From assembly GCA_030433335.1 (NCBI GenBank), contig JAUILL010000004.1, forward strand, positions 1 to 64,000: 64,000 nt of DNA, given 5' to 3'. A model generated the notes under the pieces. It was not told the origin of the DNA. It worked only from the letters and a program-made list of their open reading frames with translations, and did no database searches. This stretch comes from Alphaproteobacteria bacterium. GTDB lineage: Bacteria; Pseudomonadota; Alphaproteobacteria; Rhodobacterales; Rhodobacteraceae. How positions within the stretch are numbered: the stretch's first letter is position 1; the number at the start of each line of letters is the position of its first letter. The position numbers and the translations under genes are program-made. Below, one piece after another: positions 47,618 through 56,050 of the stretch.

Positions 47618-48646
47618 ATGAAAATTCTGTATGTCATCCGCAAGCGCGAGAAGCGCCATTGGTCGAAACGTCTGCAGCGTTGGTTGACGGGGTTTACTGA
47701 CGGGCAGGACGGTTTTTTCGAGGCCAGCCTGCACTACGGCTGCGACGTCACGCGTCAGACCTTTCGCGAAGTGACGGAAATGACCCCCGCCGAGCTGCGC
47801 AAATTCGACGCCATCGTAATTAACGCGAAGTCGGGTTTTCCATGGCAAAAGGCGGACGAAGCCAATGCCCTGTTACGCACTTGGAACCGTCCTTCGGCGC
47901 TCTTTATCGGCCAGGCCCGCCCCACAGAAATGGCCCCCGATGGCGTCGCGGACGGCTTTGACATTCTGTTCAAGCGAGAGCCTTTCGCGGACCTGGACCG
48001 ATACGAGTTGTCCAATGCAAACCGTGCCAAGCTGGTCACCACCCTGCTTTCGAACCAGCTCTTGAACATGAGCTGGCGCTTTAAAAACCGGAACACCTCG
48101 TTCACCTTGCCCAAGTATGGCTACGAGTACGACAAGACCCACGATGTCTACTTCTCTGGCAAACTCGGCCCGAACCGGTTCGACAATCGCGTGGCCGCTT
48201 GGGAGCGCGTGACTGCTGAACTCGGCGATCTGCGGCTCAAAGGTGGTCTGGCGTCAAACGGTCAAGTCGAAGTCCCCGCCCATCTGAAGGGCGAATTGAT
48301 GGAAAAGCCCGAGTATCTGAAGACGCTGCTCACCACCAAAGTGAACCTCGCGCTCTCTGGCATCGGGCCCTTCACCCACCGGCATCTGGAGCTGTTCTAC
48401 GCCGGCGCCTTTGCCCTATCGAACAATGATATCGAGCCGCTCTGGCTGCGCGCGCCGGTGGTCAAAGGTCAGGACTATGCCGCTTTTGACACCGAGGACG
48501 AGATGATCGACATGAGCCGCTATTATGTCGCCCATGACGCCGAGCGTGAGGCTATCGCCAAGAACGGCCGTGCCTGCTTTGAACGGCTTTATGACGTGCC
48601 TGCCCACGCGGTCGAACTGCGTGACGCTCTACAGAAAGTGATCTGA
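47618..48646 (+). CDS. uncharacterised glycosyltransferase-like protein
   Basis: A 342-residue cytosolic protein with no membrane segment. The C-terminal third (about 245-340: RHLELFYAGAFALSNN...VYDVPAHAVELRDAL) resembles the CgeB/GT1_2-type end of GT-B transferases, in which the last domain closes over the sugar nucleotide. The N-terminal half (VIRKREKRHWSKRL, FDAIVINAKSG) is not familiar to me. It sits between two GT4 genes and is coupled to the next by TGATG, supporting a role in the same glycan. The activity is inferred. Confidence 0.65.
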   Translation: MKILYVIRKREKRHWSKRLQRWLTGFTDGQDGFFEASLHYGCDVTRQTFREVTEMTPAELRKFDAIVINAKSGFPWQKADEANALLRTWNRPSALFIGQARPTEMAPDGVADGFDILFKREPFADLDRYELSNANRAKLVTTLLSNQLLNMSWRFKNRNTSFTLPKYGYEYDKTHDVYFSGKLGPNRFDNRVAAWERVTAELGDLRLKGGLASNGQVEVPAHLKGELMEKPEYLKTLLTTKVNLALSGIGPFTHRHLELFYAGAFALSNNDIEPLWLRAPVVKGQDYAAFDTEDEMIDMSRYYVAHDAEREAIAKNGRACFERLYDVPAHAVELRDALQKVI

Positions 48647-49806
48647 TGACCCAGCCCCGCGTTTGCATCGCAACCGGCGACTACTACCGCCTTGGCGAGA
48701 CTTTTGTGAACCGTCACATCGCAGAGATTTTTGGCGGCTCGGTCGGGGTCATCACGGGGCGCTATCACGGGGAAAACCCACTGGACAAACCCGTGTTCGA
48801 ACGGCGTCAGCGGGCTCGCGGCACGGCGGCACTACTGCAGGGGCTGCTCTGGCACATCCCACTGAATACGCTAAAACACGGGACGTCCCGCCTACCCTAC
48901 GGACAAGCGAAAGCAGATCTGATCGCGTTCCTGCGTGAGCATCGGGTGGACGTCATTCTGGCCGAGTTCGGGACACAGGCTTTGGCACTGGCTCCATTGG
49001 CGAATGAGCTGGACATTCCGATCTTCACCTACTTCCGCGGCACCGATGCCTCCAAGCAAATCCAGCGTCCGCGGATCGTGAAAGCCTATAATAAGATGAT
49101 GCCGCGTCTGGCCGGAGTCTTTTCTGTCAGCCAGTTCCTGCTGGACAACCTGACCCGCCACGGTGTCGCGGTGAACCCGAATGCCCATGTGGTGCCTTCG
49201 GGCGTGGACATCCGCCGCTTTGTCCCCGGTGAAAAGCGTCCCGGCAGTTTTCTGGCCGTGGGCCGGTTCGTGGAAAAGAAGGCGCCCCAGATCACCCTGC
49301 GCGCCTTTGCCAAGGCCGCTCAGAACCATCCCGAGGCGCGTCTGGATTTCATCGGCTCTGGCCCATTATTGGAAGAATGCCAAAAGATGGCCTCCGACAT
49401 GGGGGTCGCCGATCAGGTAACCTTCCACGGCCAACAGCCGCATGAGTATGTCCGCCAGCACCTGCTGACCACCGAAGTGTTCCTACAGCACTCGATTACC
49501 GCCGCTGACGGCAATACCGAAGGGCTGCCCACAGCAATCCAAGAAGCTCTCGCCTGCGGGTGCATCACGATCTCGACGAACCATGCAGGAATCCCTGAGG
49601 CCGTCGAGCACGGCGTAAACGGCTACTTGGTTGACGAATGGGACGAGGACGGTTTCAGCCGCCAGATCGCCGCTGTTCTGGATCAGGCAGATCGCAGCGC
49701 CATGGCCGCTGCCGCCCGTCAGACGGCCGAGGACAAGTTCGACAACGACAAAGGCCTCGCCCGCGTCGAGCGCATCATTCTAGAGACGATCAGCCGTCAG
49801 GCCTGA
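48646..49806 (+). CDS. glycosyltransferase family 4 protein
   Basis: A 386-residue GT-B retaining enzyme: N-terminal acceptor domain with FVNRHIAEIFGG and TYFRGTDASK, donor domain with VGRFVEKKAPQITLRAFA, LDFIGSGPLL and NTEGLPTAIQEALACGCITIST, the EX7E region that contacts the sugar nucleotide. It probably adds one sugar of the same glycan as its neighbours. Its 3' end overlaps the ABC exporter gene by 10 bp tail to tail. Confidence 0.9.
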   Translation: MTQPRVCIATGDYYRLGETFVNRHIAEIFGGSVGVITGRYHGENPLDKPVFERRQRARGTAALLQGLLWHIPLNTLKHGTSRLPYGQAKADLIAFLREHRVDVILAEFGTQALALAPLANELDIPIFTYFRGTDASKQIQRPRIVKAYNKMMPRLAGVFSVSQFLLDNLTRHGVAVNPNAHVVPSGVDIRRFVPGEKRPGSFLAVGRFVEKKAPQITLRAFAKAAQNHPEARLDFIGSGPLLEECQKMASDMGVADQVTFHGQQPHEYVRQHLLTTEVFLQHSITAADGNTEGLPTAIQEALACGCITISTNHAGIPEAVEHGVNGYLVDEWDEDGFSRQIAAVLDQADRSAMAAAARQTAEDKFDNDKGLARVERIILETISRQA

Positions 49807-51551
49807 CCCATCTCCAGACTGAACAGGCTGCGATAGAGCGCATTCTCGGCCATCAGCGCTTCGTGGGTGTCAAAGCCCACCACACGCCCGTGATCCAGCA
49901 CCAGCACGCGATCCACCCACTCCAGCGTCGAAGGACGGTGCGTGACGAAGAGCATGGTGCTGTCCTTGGCGCCCTGCACAACGGCCTCCATCACGGCGCG
50001 GTCGTTTTCGCCGTCCAGTGCACTTGTGGCCTCGTCAAAGATGTAGACCTTAGCCTGTTTCACCAGTGCACGGGCGATGCCCACACGCTGCTTCTGGCCG
50101 CCCGACAAGTTCGAGCCATTAGGGCCAACCTGCGCTTCCAATCCGCCTTGCAGCTTATCGAGCACGTTGTCGAGCGCGGCGCGGCGCACTGCGTCCTGCA
50201 CTTGGGCATCGCTTGCCGTGGCGTGGCCATCCAGAATGTTGTCGCGGATCGTGCCATCAAATAGGAACACGTCCTGCGAAATCAGTGCGATGCTGTCTCG
50301 CAGCGCCTCGGGCGACACGTCTTTCAGATCCAGATCCCCCAAGCGCACGATACCGTCAGTCGGATCATAGAAGCGCTGGCACAGGTCGATGAATGTTGTC
50401 TTGCCCGCGCCGGACCGGCCCACGATTGCAATCCGCTCGCCCTCGGCGATCTTTAGGTCAACATTGTGCAGCGCCGGTGCATCGTCAGCGTAGAAGAAAC
50501 TGACATCCTCGAACGCGATCGAAGGCGCCACGCCTTCCAGTCCCAACGTACCAGTACGCGTTGCAGCCTGCGGGGTGTCGAGCATCTCGTGCATCATGCC
50601 CACGTGAACCAGACCCTTTTGGATGTCGACCAGCGTTTTCGAGACGCGTTCGGCGGGCTGATAGGCCAACAAGAATGCGGTGATGAACGCGGTGAATTCG
50701 CCGGGCGTCTTGCCGTTGGTGATGGTCTGCCAGCTGGCGTACATCACGAATAGGCCGATCACGACGCCCCCCAGCAGTTCCATCAACGGAACAGTCGCGT
50801 TCGTTGCCTTGGCAATGCCAACCACGCGCTTTTCCAGATCCTCGACCACATTGGCAAACCGGCGGGCGGATTTGCCTTCGAGTGCATAGCTTTTGACGGT
50901 GCGGATGCCTTCGATCGACTCCACACCGGTCGAGGCCATGACCTGTAAAAGTTCGGTTTCATGCTTTGAATGCTTGCGGACGCTCTTAATCAGCCGCCCA
51001 ACCAGAAAGAAGATCAGTGGGAAAATCACCAGACAGATCAAGGACATCGTGGCGTCCTGATAGATCATCACAGCGACCAGAGCGAGCAGCGTCAGAATAT
51101 CGGTAATCAGCTTGTTCGCGATGTTTACGACCACAGTCCCGCAGGACTTCCCGAACATCATGATCCGCTGCATGTGCTTGGCCGGATGCAGACCCGCAAA
51201 GAAATCTACGTCCCGATAGAGCACGTTCTCGAACAGCTTCTTTTGATTGTTCGCCGCGATCTGCCGGTTCATCACCGTCTGGATCACCGAGTTCCCGTAT
51301 TGAAAGAAGCTCTTGGCCACGCTGATCCCGATGACCAGCCCCGCGACAATCCACGCCTCGGACACATTTTCCGACACAAAGACATCATTCACGATCCGCT
51401 TGGTGGACCAAGCGAGCAAACCGGTGAACACAGAAACCCCGATCATGAACACCACGTTCAGGGCATAAAGCTTCCAACGGGGCAGCAATTCGTCATTGAG
51501 CAGACGCTTCACAGTCTGCATAGGGGTCGCCTCGACGGGCTTAGCGGGCAT
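49797..51551 (-). CDS. ABC exporter, fused membrane and ATPase domains (MsbA type)
   Basis: A 584-residue half-transporter: six membrane segments in about 25-330, then an ATPase with Walker A GRSGAGKTT (about 383), ABC signature LSGGQKQR, Walker B VYIFDEATSALD and the H-loop FVTHRPST. It resembles the lipid A/glycolipid flippase MsbA and drug exporters. The position facing the glycosyltransferases suggests transport of a lipid-linked glycan or similar; this is inference. I chose the ATG at 51551 because GAGGAG precedes it; eight more codons in frame are possible. Confidence 0.9.
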   Translation of the reverse strand: MPAKPVEATPMQTVKRLLNDELLPRWKLYALNVVFMIGVSVFTGLLAWSTKRIVNDVFVSENVSEAWIVAGLVIGISVAKSFFQYGNSVIQTVMNRQIAANNQKKLFENVLYRDVDFFAGLHPAKHMQRIMMFGKSCGTVVVNIANKLITDILTLLALVAVMIYQDATMSLICLVIFPLIFFLVGRLIKSVRKHSKHETELLQVMASTGVESIEGIRTVKSYALEGKSARRFANVVEDLEKRVVGIAKATNATVPLMELLGGVVIGLFVMYASWQTITNGKTPGEFTAFITAFLLAYQPAERVSKTLVDIQKGLVHVGMMHEMLDTPQAATRTGTLGLEGVAPSIAFEDVSFFYADDAPALHNVDLKIAEGERIAIVGRSGAGKTTFIDLCQRFYDPTDGIVRLGDLDLKDVSPEALRDSIALISQDVFLFDGTIRDNILDGHATASDAQVQDAVRRAALDNVLDKLQGGLEAQVGPNGSNLSGGQKQRVGIARALVKQAKVYIFDEATSALDGENDRAVMEAVVQGAKDSTMLFVTHRPSTLEWVDRVLVLDHGRVVGFDTHEALMAENALYRSLFSLEMGQA

Positions 51552-51686
51552 GAGGGCTCCTCGCTCTTGGGCCAATTCGCGCTAGGATTGGCATATACGC
51601 GCAGCATCCCCCTCTTGCAATCATACGGGGTTCAGGGCAACTTCTGAACAAATGTTCAATTCATGCATCGGAGGGGAGGCCGCGCC

Positions 51687-52829
51687 ATGGATTTCGCACT
51701 GACCGAAGAACAACAGGCCATATTCGATATGGCCCGCGCATTCGGAGAGGAGCATATCGCGCCCTATGCCCAGACGTGGGAACGCGACGGCACCATTCCC
51801 AAAGAGATTTGGCCCAAACTGGCCGAGTTGGGATTCGGCGGGCTTTATGTCTCCGAAGAGAATGGCGGCTCGGGCCTGACCCGCCTCGACGCCACGCTGG
51901 TGTTCGAAGCGCTGTCGATGTCCTGCCCGTCCGTGGCGGCATTCCTGTCGATCCACAATATGTGCGCCAAGATGCTGGACAGCTTTGCCAGCGACGAGAT
52001 GCGCGACCGCTACCTGCCCGCCGCCCTGTCGATGGAAAAGGTGTTCTCTTACTGCCTGACCGAACCCGGATCAGGCAGCGACGCCGCCGCGCTTCGCACT
52101 CGCGCCACGGCCACCGATCAGGGCTACACCCTGACGGGCACCAAGGCGTTCATCTCGGGCGGCGGCTATTCCGACGCCTATATCGTGATGGCCCGTTCCT
52201 GCGACGACAGCCCCCGCGGCATCTCGGCCTTTGTGATCGAGGACGGCACCCCCGGTCTCAGCTTTGGCGGGCTTGAGGACAAGATGGGCTGGCGCTCTCA
52301 GCCGACCCGTCAGGTCCAGATGGACGACTGTCACATCCCCGCCGCGAACCTTCTCGGGATCGAGGGCGAAGGGTTCAAATACGCCATGAAGGGGCTGGAC
52401 GGCGGACGCCTGAATATTTCGGCCTGCTCGCTGGGGGCAGCGCAATCTGCGCTAAACCAAACCCTGAGCTACATGGCCGAACGCAAGGCATTCGGCAAAC
52501 CCATCGACCAGTTTCAGGCCCTGCAATTCCGTCTGGCTGATGCCGAAATAGAACTCCAAGCCGCCCGAACCTTCTTGCGCCAAGCCGCATGGAAGCTGGA
52601 CCAAGGGGCACCGGATGCCACCAAGTTCTGCGCCATGGCCAAGAAATTCGTGACCGAAGCAGGCAGCCGCGTCGCCGATCAATGCCTGCAGCTGCATGGC
52701 GGATATGGCTACCTTGCCGACTACGGCATTGAAAAGATCGTGCGCGATTTACGTGTGCATCAGATCCTCGAAGGGACAAACGAAATCATGCGCCTGATTG
52801 TGGCGCGTCAATTGCTGGCCGAAAGATGA
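51687..52829 (+). CDS. acyl-CoA dehydrogenase, probable isobutyryl-CoA dehydrogenase
   Basis: FAD enzyme of 380 residues. Motifs: YCLTEPGSGSDAA (FAD and substrate loop), GTKAFISGGGYSDAYIVMAR, and the C-terminal HQILEGTNEIMRLIVAR, which contains the catalytic glutamate region seen in short branched-chain dehydrogenases (isobutyryl- or isovaleryl-CoA). The downstream gene is the hydrolase of 3-hydroxyisobutyryl-CoA and mmsB follows, so isobutyryl-CoA of valine breakdown is the most likely substrate. Start at 51687 (MDFALTEEQQ) with GGAGGGGAGG upstream; an in-frame ATG at 51663 is weaker. Confidence 0.88.
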   Translation: MDFALTEEQQAIFDMARAFGEEHIAPYAQTWERDGTIPKEIWPKLAELGFGGLYVSEENGGSGLTRLDATLVFEALSMSCPSVAAFLSIHNMCAKMLDSFASDEMRDRYLPAALSMEKVFSYCLTEPGSGSDAAALRTRATATDQGYTLTGTKAFISGGGYSDAYIVMARSCDDSPRGISAFVIEDGTPGLSFGGLEDKMGWRSQPTRQVQMDDCHIPAANLLGIEGEGFKYAMKGLDGGRLNISACSLGAAQSALNQTLSYMAERKAFGKPIDQFQALQFRLADAEIELQAARTFLRQAAWKLDQGAPDATKFCAMAKKFVTEAGSRVADQCLQLHGGYGYLADYGIEKIVRDLRVHQILEGTNEIMRLIVARQLLAER

Positions 52830-53860
52830 CATCAGACATTTCCACACGGATCGAAGGCCGCGCCGGTCGCATCACTCTGACCCGCCCCAAGGCCCTGAAC
52901 GCCCTGTCCTACGACATGTGCAAAGCGATTTCCGCGGCTCTGGACGACTGGGAAAACAATGACGCCGTCCAGATCATCCTGATCGACGCCGAAGGCGACC
53001 GCGCCTTCTGTGCAGGCGGTGACATAGCCGCAATCTACCACCAAGGCATCGCGGGCGACTACGCCGAGGCCCGCCAGTTCTGGGCCGACGAATACCGGAT
53101 GAACAACCGGCTCGCCACCTACCCCAAACCTATCGTGAGCTTCATGCAAGGCTACGTCATGGGTGGCGGCGTTGGTGTCGGCTGCCACGTCAAACACCGG
53201 ATCGTCGGGGATACCACTCGCATGGCGATGCCGGAATGCGGGATCGGCCTCGTACCCGATGTAGGGGGCACCGCCCTGCTCGCCGGAGCCCCCGGCCGCT
53301 TAGGCGAATACCTAGGCCTGACAGGGGCCCGCATGAAAGCAGGCGACGCCATCCTCGCAGGATTCGCCGACCACTATATCGCCGAGTCCGATTGGGACGC
53401 TCTGAAGCAGCAGCTGATCGAGACAGGCGACATCACCGCCCTGACGGCGACCCTCCACCCTGCCCCCGAATCTGCGCTAACCTTCAAACAGGACCTCATC
53501 GACGAGCTCTTTTCTGCCGACACCCTCAGCGACCTGTTCGAGCGCCTCGAAAACAATTCTTCGGACCTCGCCACAGAAACGCTCGCATCCCTGAAACACC
53601 ACGCGCCGCTAGCAATGGCGACCGCGCTAACATTGATCCGCCGCCAGCGCCCCACGCCAGACCTCAAGGACGCTCTGGCTTGGGAATATCGCTGTACCTA
53701 CCGCGCGCAGGAACAAGGCGACTTCCTCGAAGGCATCCGCGCCCAAGTCATCGACAAGGACCGAACACCCAAGTGGACCCACAGCAGCCCCGCAGACCTC
53801 ACGCAGGCGGAAATCGACCGCATGATCGAACCGCTCGGGGACAACGAACTGCGCTTCTAG
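52826..53860 (+). CDS. 3-hydroxyisobutyryl-CoA hydrolase (crotonase fold)
   Basis: Hydrolyses 3-hydroxyisobutyryl-CoA in the valine pathway. The 344-residue length and sequence (FCAGGDIAAIYHQG, GGGVGVGCHVKHRIVG, MPECGIGLVPDVGGT) match HIBCH rather than general enoyl-CoA hydratases of about 260 residues; the C-terminus also has the AWEYRCTYRAQEQGDFLEGIRA-like helix of that group. It overlaps the acyl-CoA dehydrogenase gene by 4 bp. An enoyl-CoA hydratase for the step before is not visible here and must come from elsewhere. Confidence 0.88.
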   Translation: MTSDISTRIEGRAGRITLTRPKALNALSYDMCKAISAALDDWENNDAVQIILIDAEGDRAFCAGGDIAAIYHQGIAGDYAEARQFWADEYRMNNRLATYPKPIVSFMQGYVMGGGVGVGCHVKHRIVGDTTRMAMPECGIGLVPDVGGTALLAGAPGRLGEYLGLTGARMKAGDAILAGFADHYIAESDWDALKQQLIETGDITALTATLHPAPESALTFKQDLIDELFSADTLSDLFERLENNSSDLATETLASLKHHAPLAMATALTLIRRQRPTPDLKDALAWEYRCTYRAQEQGDFLEGIRAQVIDKDRTPKWTHSSPADLTQAEIDRMIEPLGDNELRF

Positions 53861-53951
53861 CTTCTTTTTGCCAAAAATACTCAACTCCTCCGCGATCCAC
53901 AGGGCGCAGTGTCGCGGCACCATTCACGACCTGCGCCCAAGGGAGGACACA

Positions 53952-54824
53952 ATGAAAATCGCATTCATCGGGCTCGGAAACATGGGTGCCCCCATGGCGC
54001 TCAACCTCGCCAAAGCGGGACACGAGGTCACCGGCTATGACGCCGCCGGGATCACCGTCGACAACGTCGCGACCGCCGCCTCTGGCGCAGAGGCCGCCAG
54101 TAGCACTGATGTGGTGATCACCATGCTCCCCAACGGCGCGATCCTGCAAAAGGTCGCCGCCGAAGTCATCCCCGCCATGCCCAAAGGCAGCATCCTGCTG
54201 GATTGCTCGACCGTCGATGTAGAAAGCGCCCGCACCGTCTCGGCCATGGCGCACGAAAACGGCCTTGATGCGCTGGACGCGCCTGTTTCGGGCGGAATCG
54301 GTGGCGCGGCAGCGGGCACGCTGACCTTCATGGTCGGCGGCAGCGACGCCGCCTTCCAGACCGCCAAGCCACTGTTCGACATCATGGGGCAAAAGGCTGT
54401 GCACTGCGGCCCCTCGGGCAACGGCCAAGCGGCGAAGATCTGCAACAACATGATCCTTGGCGTCACCATGATCGCCACCTGCGAAGCCTTTGCACTCGCC
54501 GACAAACTGGGCCTCGACCGTCAGGCGATGTTTGATGTGGTCTCGACCTCCTCCGGCGCGAGCTGGTCGATCAACGCCTACTGCCCCGCCCCCGGCATCG
54601 GCCCGCAATCCCCATCAGACAACGACTACAAACCGGGTTTCGCCGCTGACTTAATGCTCAAAGACCTGCGCCTGTCGCAACAAGCCGCCGCCAGCGCCGA
54701 CGCCGACACCCCGATGGGACAACTGGCCGAAACGCTCTACCAAACCTTTGTCGAAGCCGAAGACGGCAGCGGCAAGGACTTCAGCGCCATGCTCCCCCGC
54801 TTCTCGAGCCGCAGCCGCAGCTGA
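53952..54824 (+). CDS. mmsB: 3-hydroxyisobutyrate dehydrogenase
   Basis: Oxidises 3-hydroxyisobutyrate to methylmalonate semialdehyde with NAD, feeding MmsA (38035-39534). The 290-residue beta-hydroxyacid dehydrogenase has IAFIGLGNMGAPMALNLAKAG (2-22, Rossmann), the catalytic lysine in GPSGNGQAAKICNNM and DAPVSGGIGGAAAGTL. Start at 53952 (MKIAFIGLG) has GGGAGGA; a longer frame from 53868 is not supported. Terminator follows at 54846. Confidence 0.95.
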   Translation: MKIAFIGLGNMGAPMALNLAKAGHEVTGYDAAGITVDNVATAASGAEAASSTDVVITMLPNGAILQKVAAEVIPAMPKGSILLDCSTVDVESARTVSAMAHENGLDALDAPVSGGIGGAAAGTLTFMVGGSDAAFQTAKPLFDIMGQKAVHCGPSGNGQAAKICNNMILGVTMIATCEAFALADKLGLDRQAMFDVVSTSSGASWSINAYCPAPGIGPQSPSDNDYKPGFAADLMLKDLRLSQQAAASADADTPMGQLAETLYQTFVEAEDGSGKDFSAMLPRFSSRSRS

Positions 54825-54845
54825 GCCACACCAACAACATCACAG

Positions 54846-54879
54846 AGCCGCGAGCAGTGCGAACTGACTCGCGGCTTTT
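54846..54879 (+). terminator. intrinsic terminator after mmsB
   Basis: AGCCGCGAG (54846-54854) pairs with CTCGCGGCT (54868-54876), followed by TTTT. It ends the valine operon before the next small gene. Confidence 0.8.
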
Positions 54880-54912
54880 GCGTTAGTGGGATGAACAACA
54901 AAGGAAAGCACC

Positions 54913-55260
54913 ATGAAACGCAAAGCCTTGATCATCGCCTCCGCCCTTGCTGCAACGCTCGCCGCTCCGGCAGCATTCGCTGCAAACGGAAACGGCCATT
55001 GTCCGCCCGGCCTTGCCAAGAAGAGCCCCGAATGCGTGCCCCCCGGCCAAGCCAAGAAAATGTACAATGATCGTGATGATCATGACGGCCACTATCGCCG
55101 CGGCGACCACATCGACCACTACGATCGCATCGAACGCCCCGAACGATACGGCCTGAACGACGGGAACTACGTTGTGTCGAACGGCTACGTGTACCGTATC
55201 AACGAACAGACCGGCGAAGTGCTGGCCCTGATCGGCGCAATGCAGAACCTTCTGAACTAA
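54913..55260 (+). CDS. small secreted protein, RcnB-like
   Basis: A 115-residue protein with a cleavable signal peptide (MKRKALIIASALAATLAAPAAFA). The mature part has the double CPPGLAKK...CVPPGQAKK motif, a stretch rich in H and D (HDGHYRRGDHIDHYD) and a YVVSNGYVYRINEQTGEVLA C-terminus. The latter two resemble periplasmic RcnB-family proteins, which may handle metal ions. The function is not known; the His/Asp run could bind metal. AAGGAAAG precedes the start, and no partner is adjacent. Confidence 0.7.
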   Translation: MKRKALIIASALAATLAAPAAFAANGNGHCPPGLAKKSPECVPPGQAKKMYNDRDDHDGHYRRGDHIDHYDRIERPERYGLNDGNYVVSNGYVYRINEQTGEVLALIGAMQNLLN

Positions 55261-55305
55261 CGCGGCGCGGCCAAAGCGCCGCATCTTATCCGACTAGTAG
55301 AACGG

Positions 55306-55348
55306 GCTCCTTAATGATACATTCCAATTATGGAATATCATTAGGAGC
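55306..55348 (+). promoter_or_regulatory. SqrR/BigR-like operator inside a long inverted repeat that covers the DUF2892 ribosome-binding site
   Basis: GCTCCTTAATGATACATTCCA (55306-55326) pairs, with three unpaired bases, with TGGAATATCATTAGGAGC (55331-55348) around ATTA. The centre contains ATTC-N8-GAAT (55321-55336), the consensus I recall for the sulphide/persulphide repressor SqrR of R. capsulatus. The right arm includes AGGAG (55343-55347), the ribosome-binding site of the next gene, so if transcribed from upstream the hairpin would mask it. A matching regulator gene is not in the window. Confidence 0.65.
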
Positions 55349-55353
55349 TCGTT

Positions 55354-55554
55354 ATGTTTTCCAAAAATGTTGGCGGCATTGACCGCATTCTTCGCATCGT
55401 CGTTGGTGCCGCGCTGCTGCTCGGGTTCTTCCTGAACGGCGACGGCGCCTATGGCTGGCTGTACCTGATCGGGATCATCCCGCTGGCGACCGGACTGCTG
55501 TCCACCTGCCCGATCTATTCGATCCTCGGGATGAACACCTGCCCGCGCAAATAA
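55354..55554 (+). CDS. DUF2892 (YgaP transmembrane-like) protein
   Basis: A 66-residue protein: short amphipathic start (MFSKNVGGIDRILRIVVG), two membrane helices (about 14-30 and 37-52) and two cysteines (STCPIYSILGMNTCPRK). DUF2892 domains occur alone or attached to rhodanese in YgaP and are often linked with sulphur-responsive ArsR repressors. Upstream lies an operator of that kind, so a role in reactive-sulphur handling is likely but inferred. Confidence 0.88.
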   Translation: MFSKNVGGIDRILRIVVGAALLLGFFLNGDGAYGWLYLIGIIPLATGLLSTCPIYSILGMNTCPRK

Positions 55555-55563
55555 GCCGCGCTG

Positions 55564-55950
55564 CTACTGACTGAATGGGGTTGGACCTTCGACACCAAGA
55601 TGCTCCGCAAACTTGAAGCAGTAGGTCCACCACTCCCCCAAGTCTTCGCGGTTCTCGGCGTTGTCCCACTGTCCCGCCTCCCAGCGATCGCGCCAAAGCT
55701 GCCGCTTTTCAACTACTGTGCTCTGCACGTAGGACGCGTCTCGACGGCGCGCAGCCTCTGACCGCATGTTGGCAGCGGTCCCTACGTAATAATCCATCTC
55801 GGGATTTTCGCCGGGCACCGGCGTCTGCTCGCCCGTCATGAGTTCTATCAAAACCGCGCATTCAACAAGGCTTTCTTCAAAAGGCTGTCCGGCCACCGCT
55901 GGCCCGGCCCCACACACGGCCAAAACCGCTGCACTGATCAATGTTTTCAC
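55564..55950 (-). CDS. small secreted protein of unknown function
   Basis: A 128-residue product with a signal peptide (VKTLISAAVLAVCGAGPAVAG) and a mature part of about 107 residues containing two Cys (LVECAVL and YCFKFAEHL) that may form one disulphide. I do not recognise the family. I use the GTG at 55950 because GGAGG lies 5 bp upstream and the signal peptide then starts at its natural position; an ATG at 55986 would add 12 residues. It ends 9 bp from the convergent DUF2892 gene. Confidence 0.7.
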   Translation of the reverse strand: MKTLISAAVLAVCGAGPAVAGQPFEESLVECAVLIELMTGEQTPVPGENPEMDYYVGTAANMRSEAARRRDASYVQSTVVEKRQLWRDRWEAGQWDNAENREDLGEWWTYCFKFAEHLGVEGPTPFSQ

Positions 55951-56010
55951 AAATACCTCCGTCACTTGAACGGAAGCAGCATTCACAGGTCTTTCAGACG
56001 ACAGCAGGAC

Positions 56011-56042
56011 AAGAAAAGGGCGGAACCAAGATGTTCCGCCCT
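56011..56042 (-). terminator. intrinsic terminator after uvrA
   Basis: AGGGCGGAAC pairs with GTTCCGCCCT (56017-56026 with 56033-56042), and on the minus strand TTTTCTT follows. It ends uvrA, 8 bp beyond the stop. Confidence 0.9.
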
Positions 56043-56050
56043 CTTTCTAC

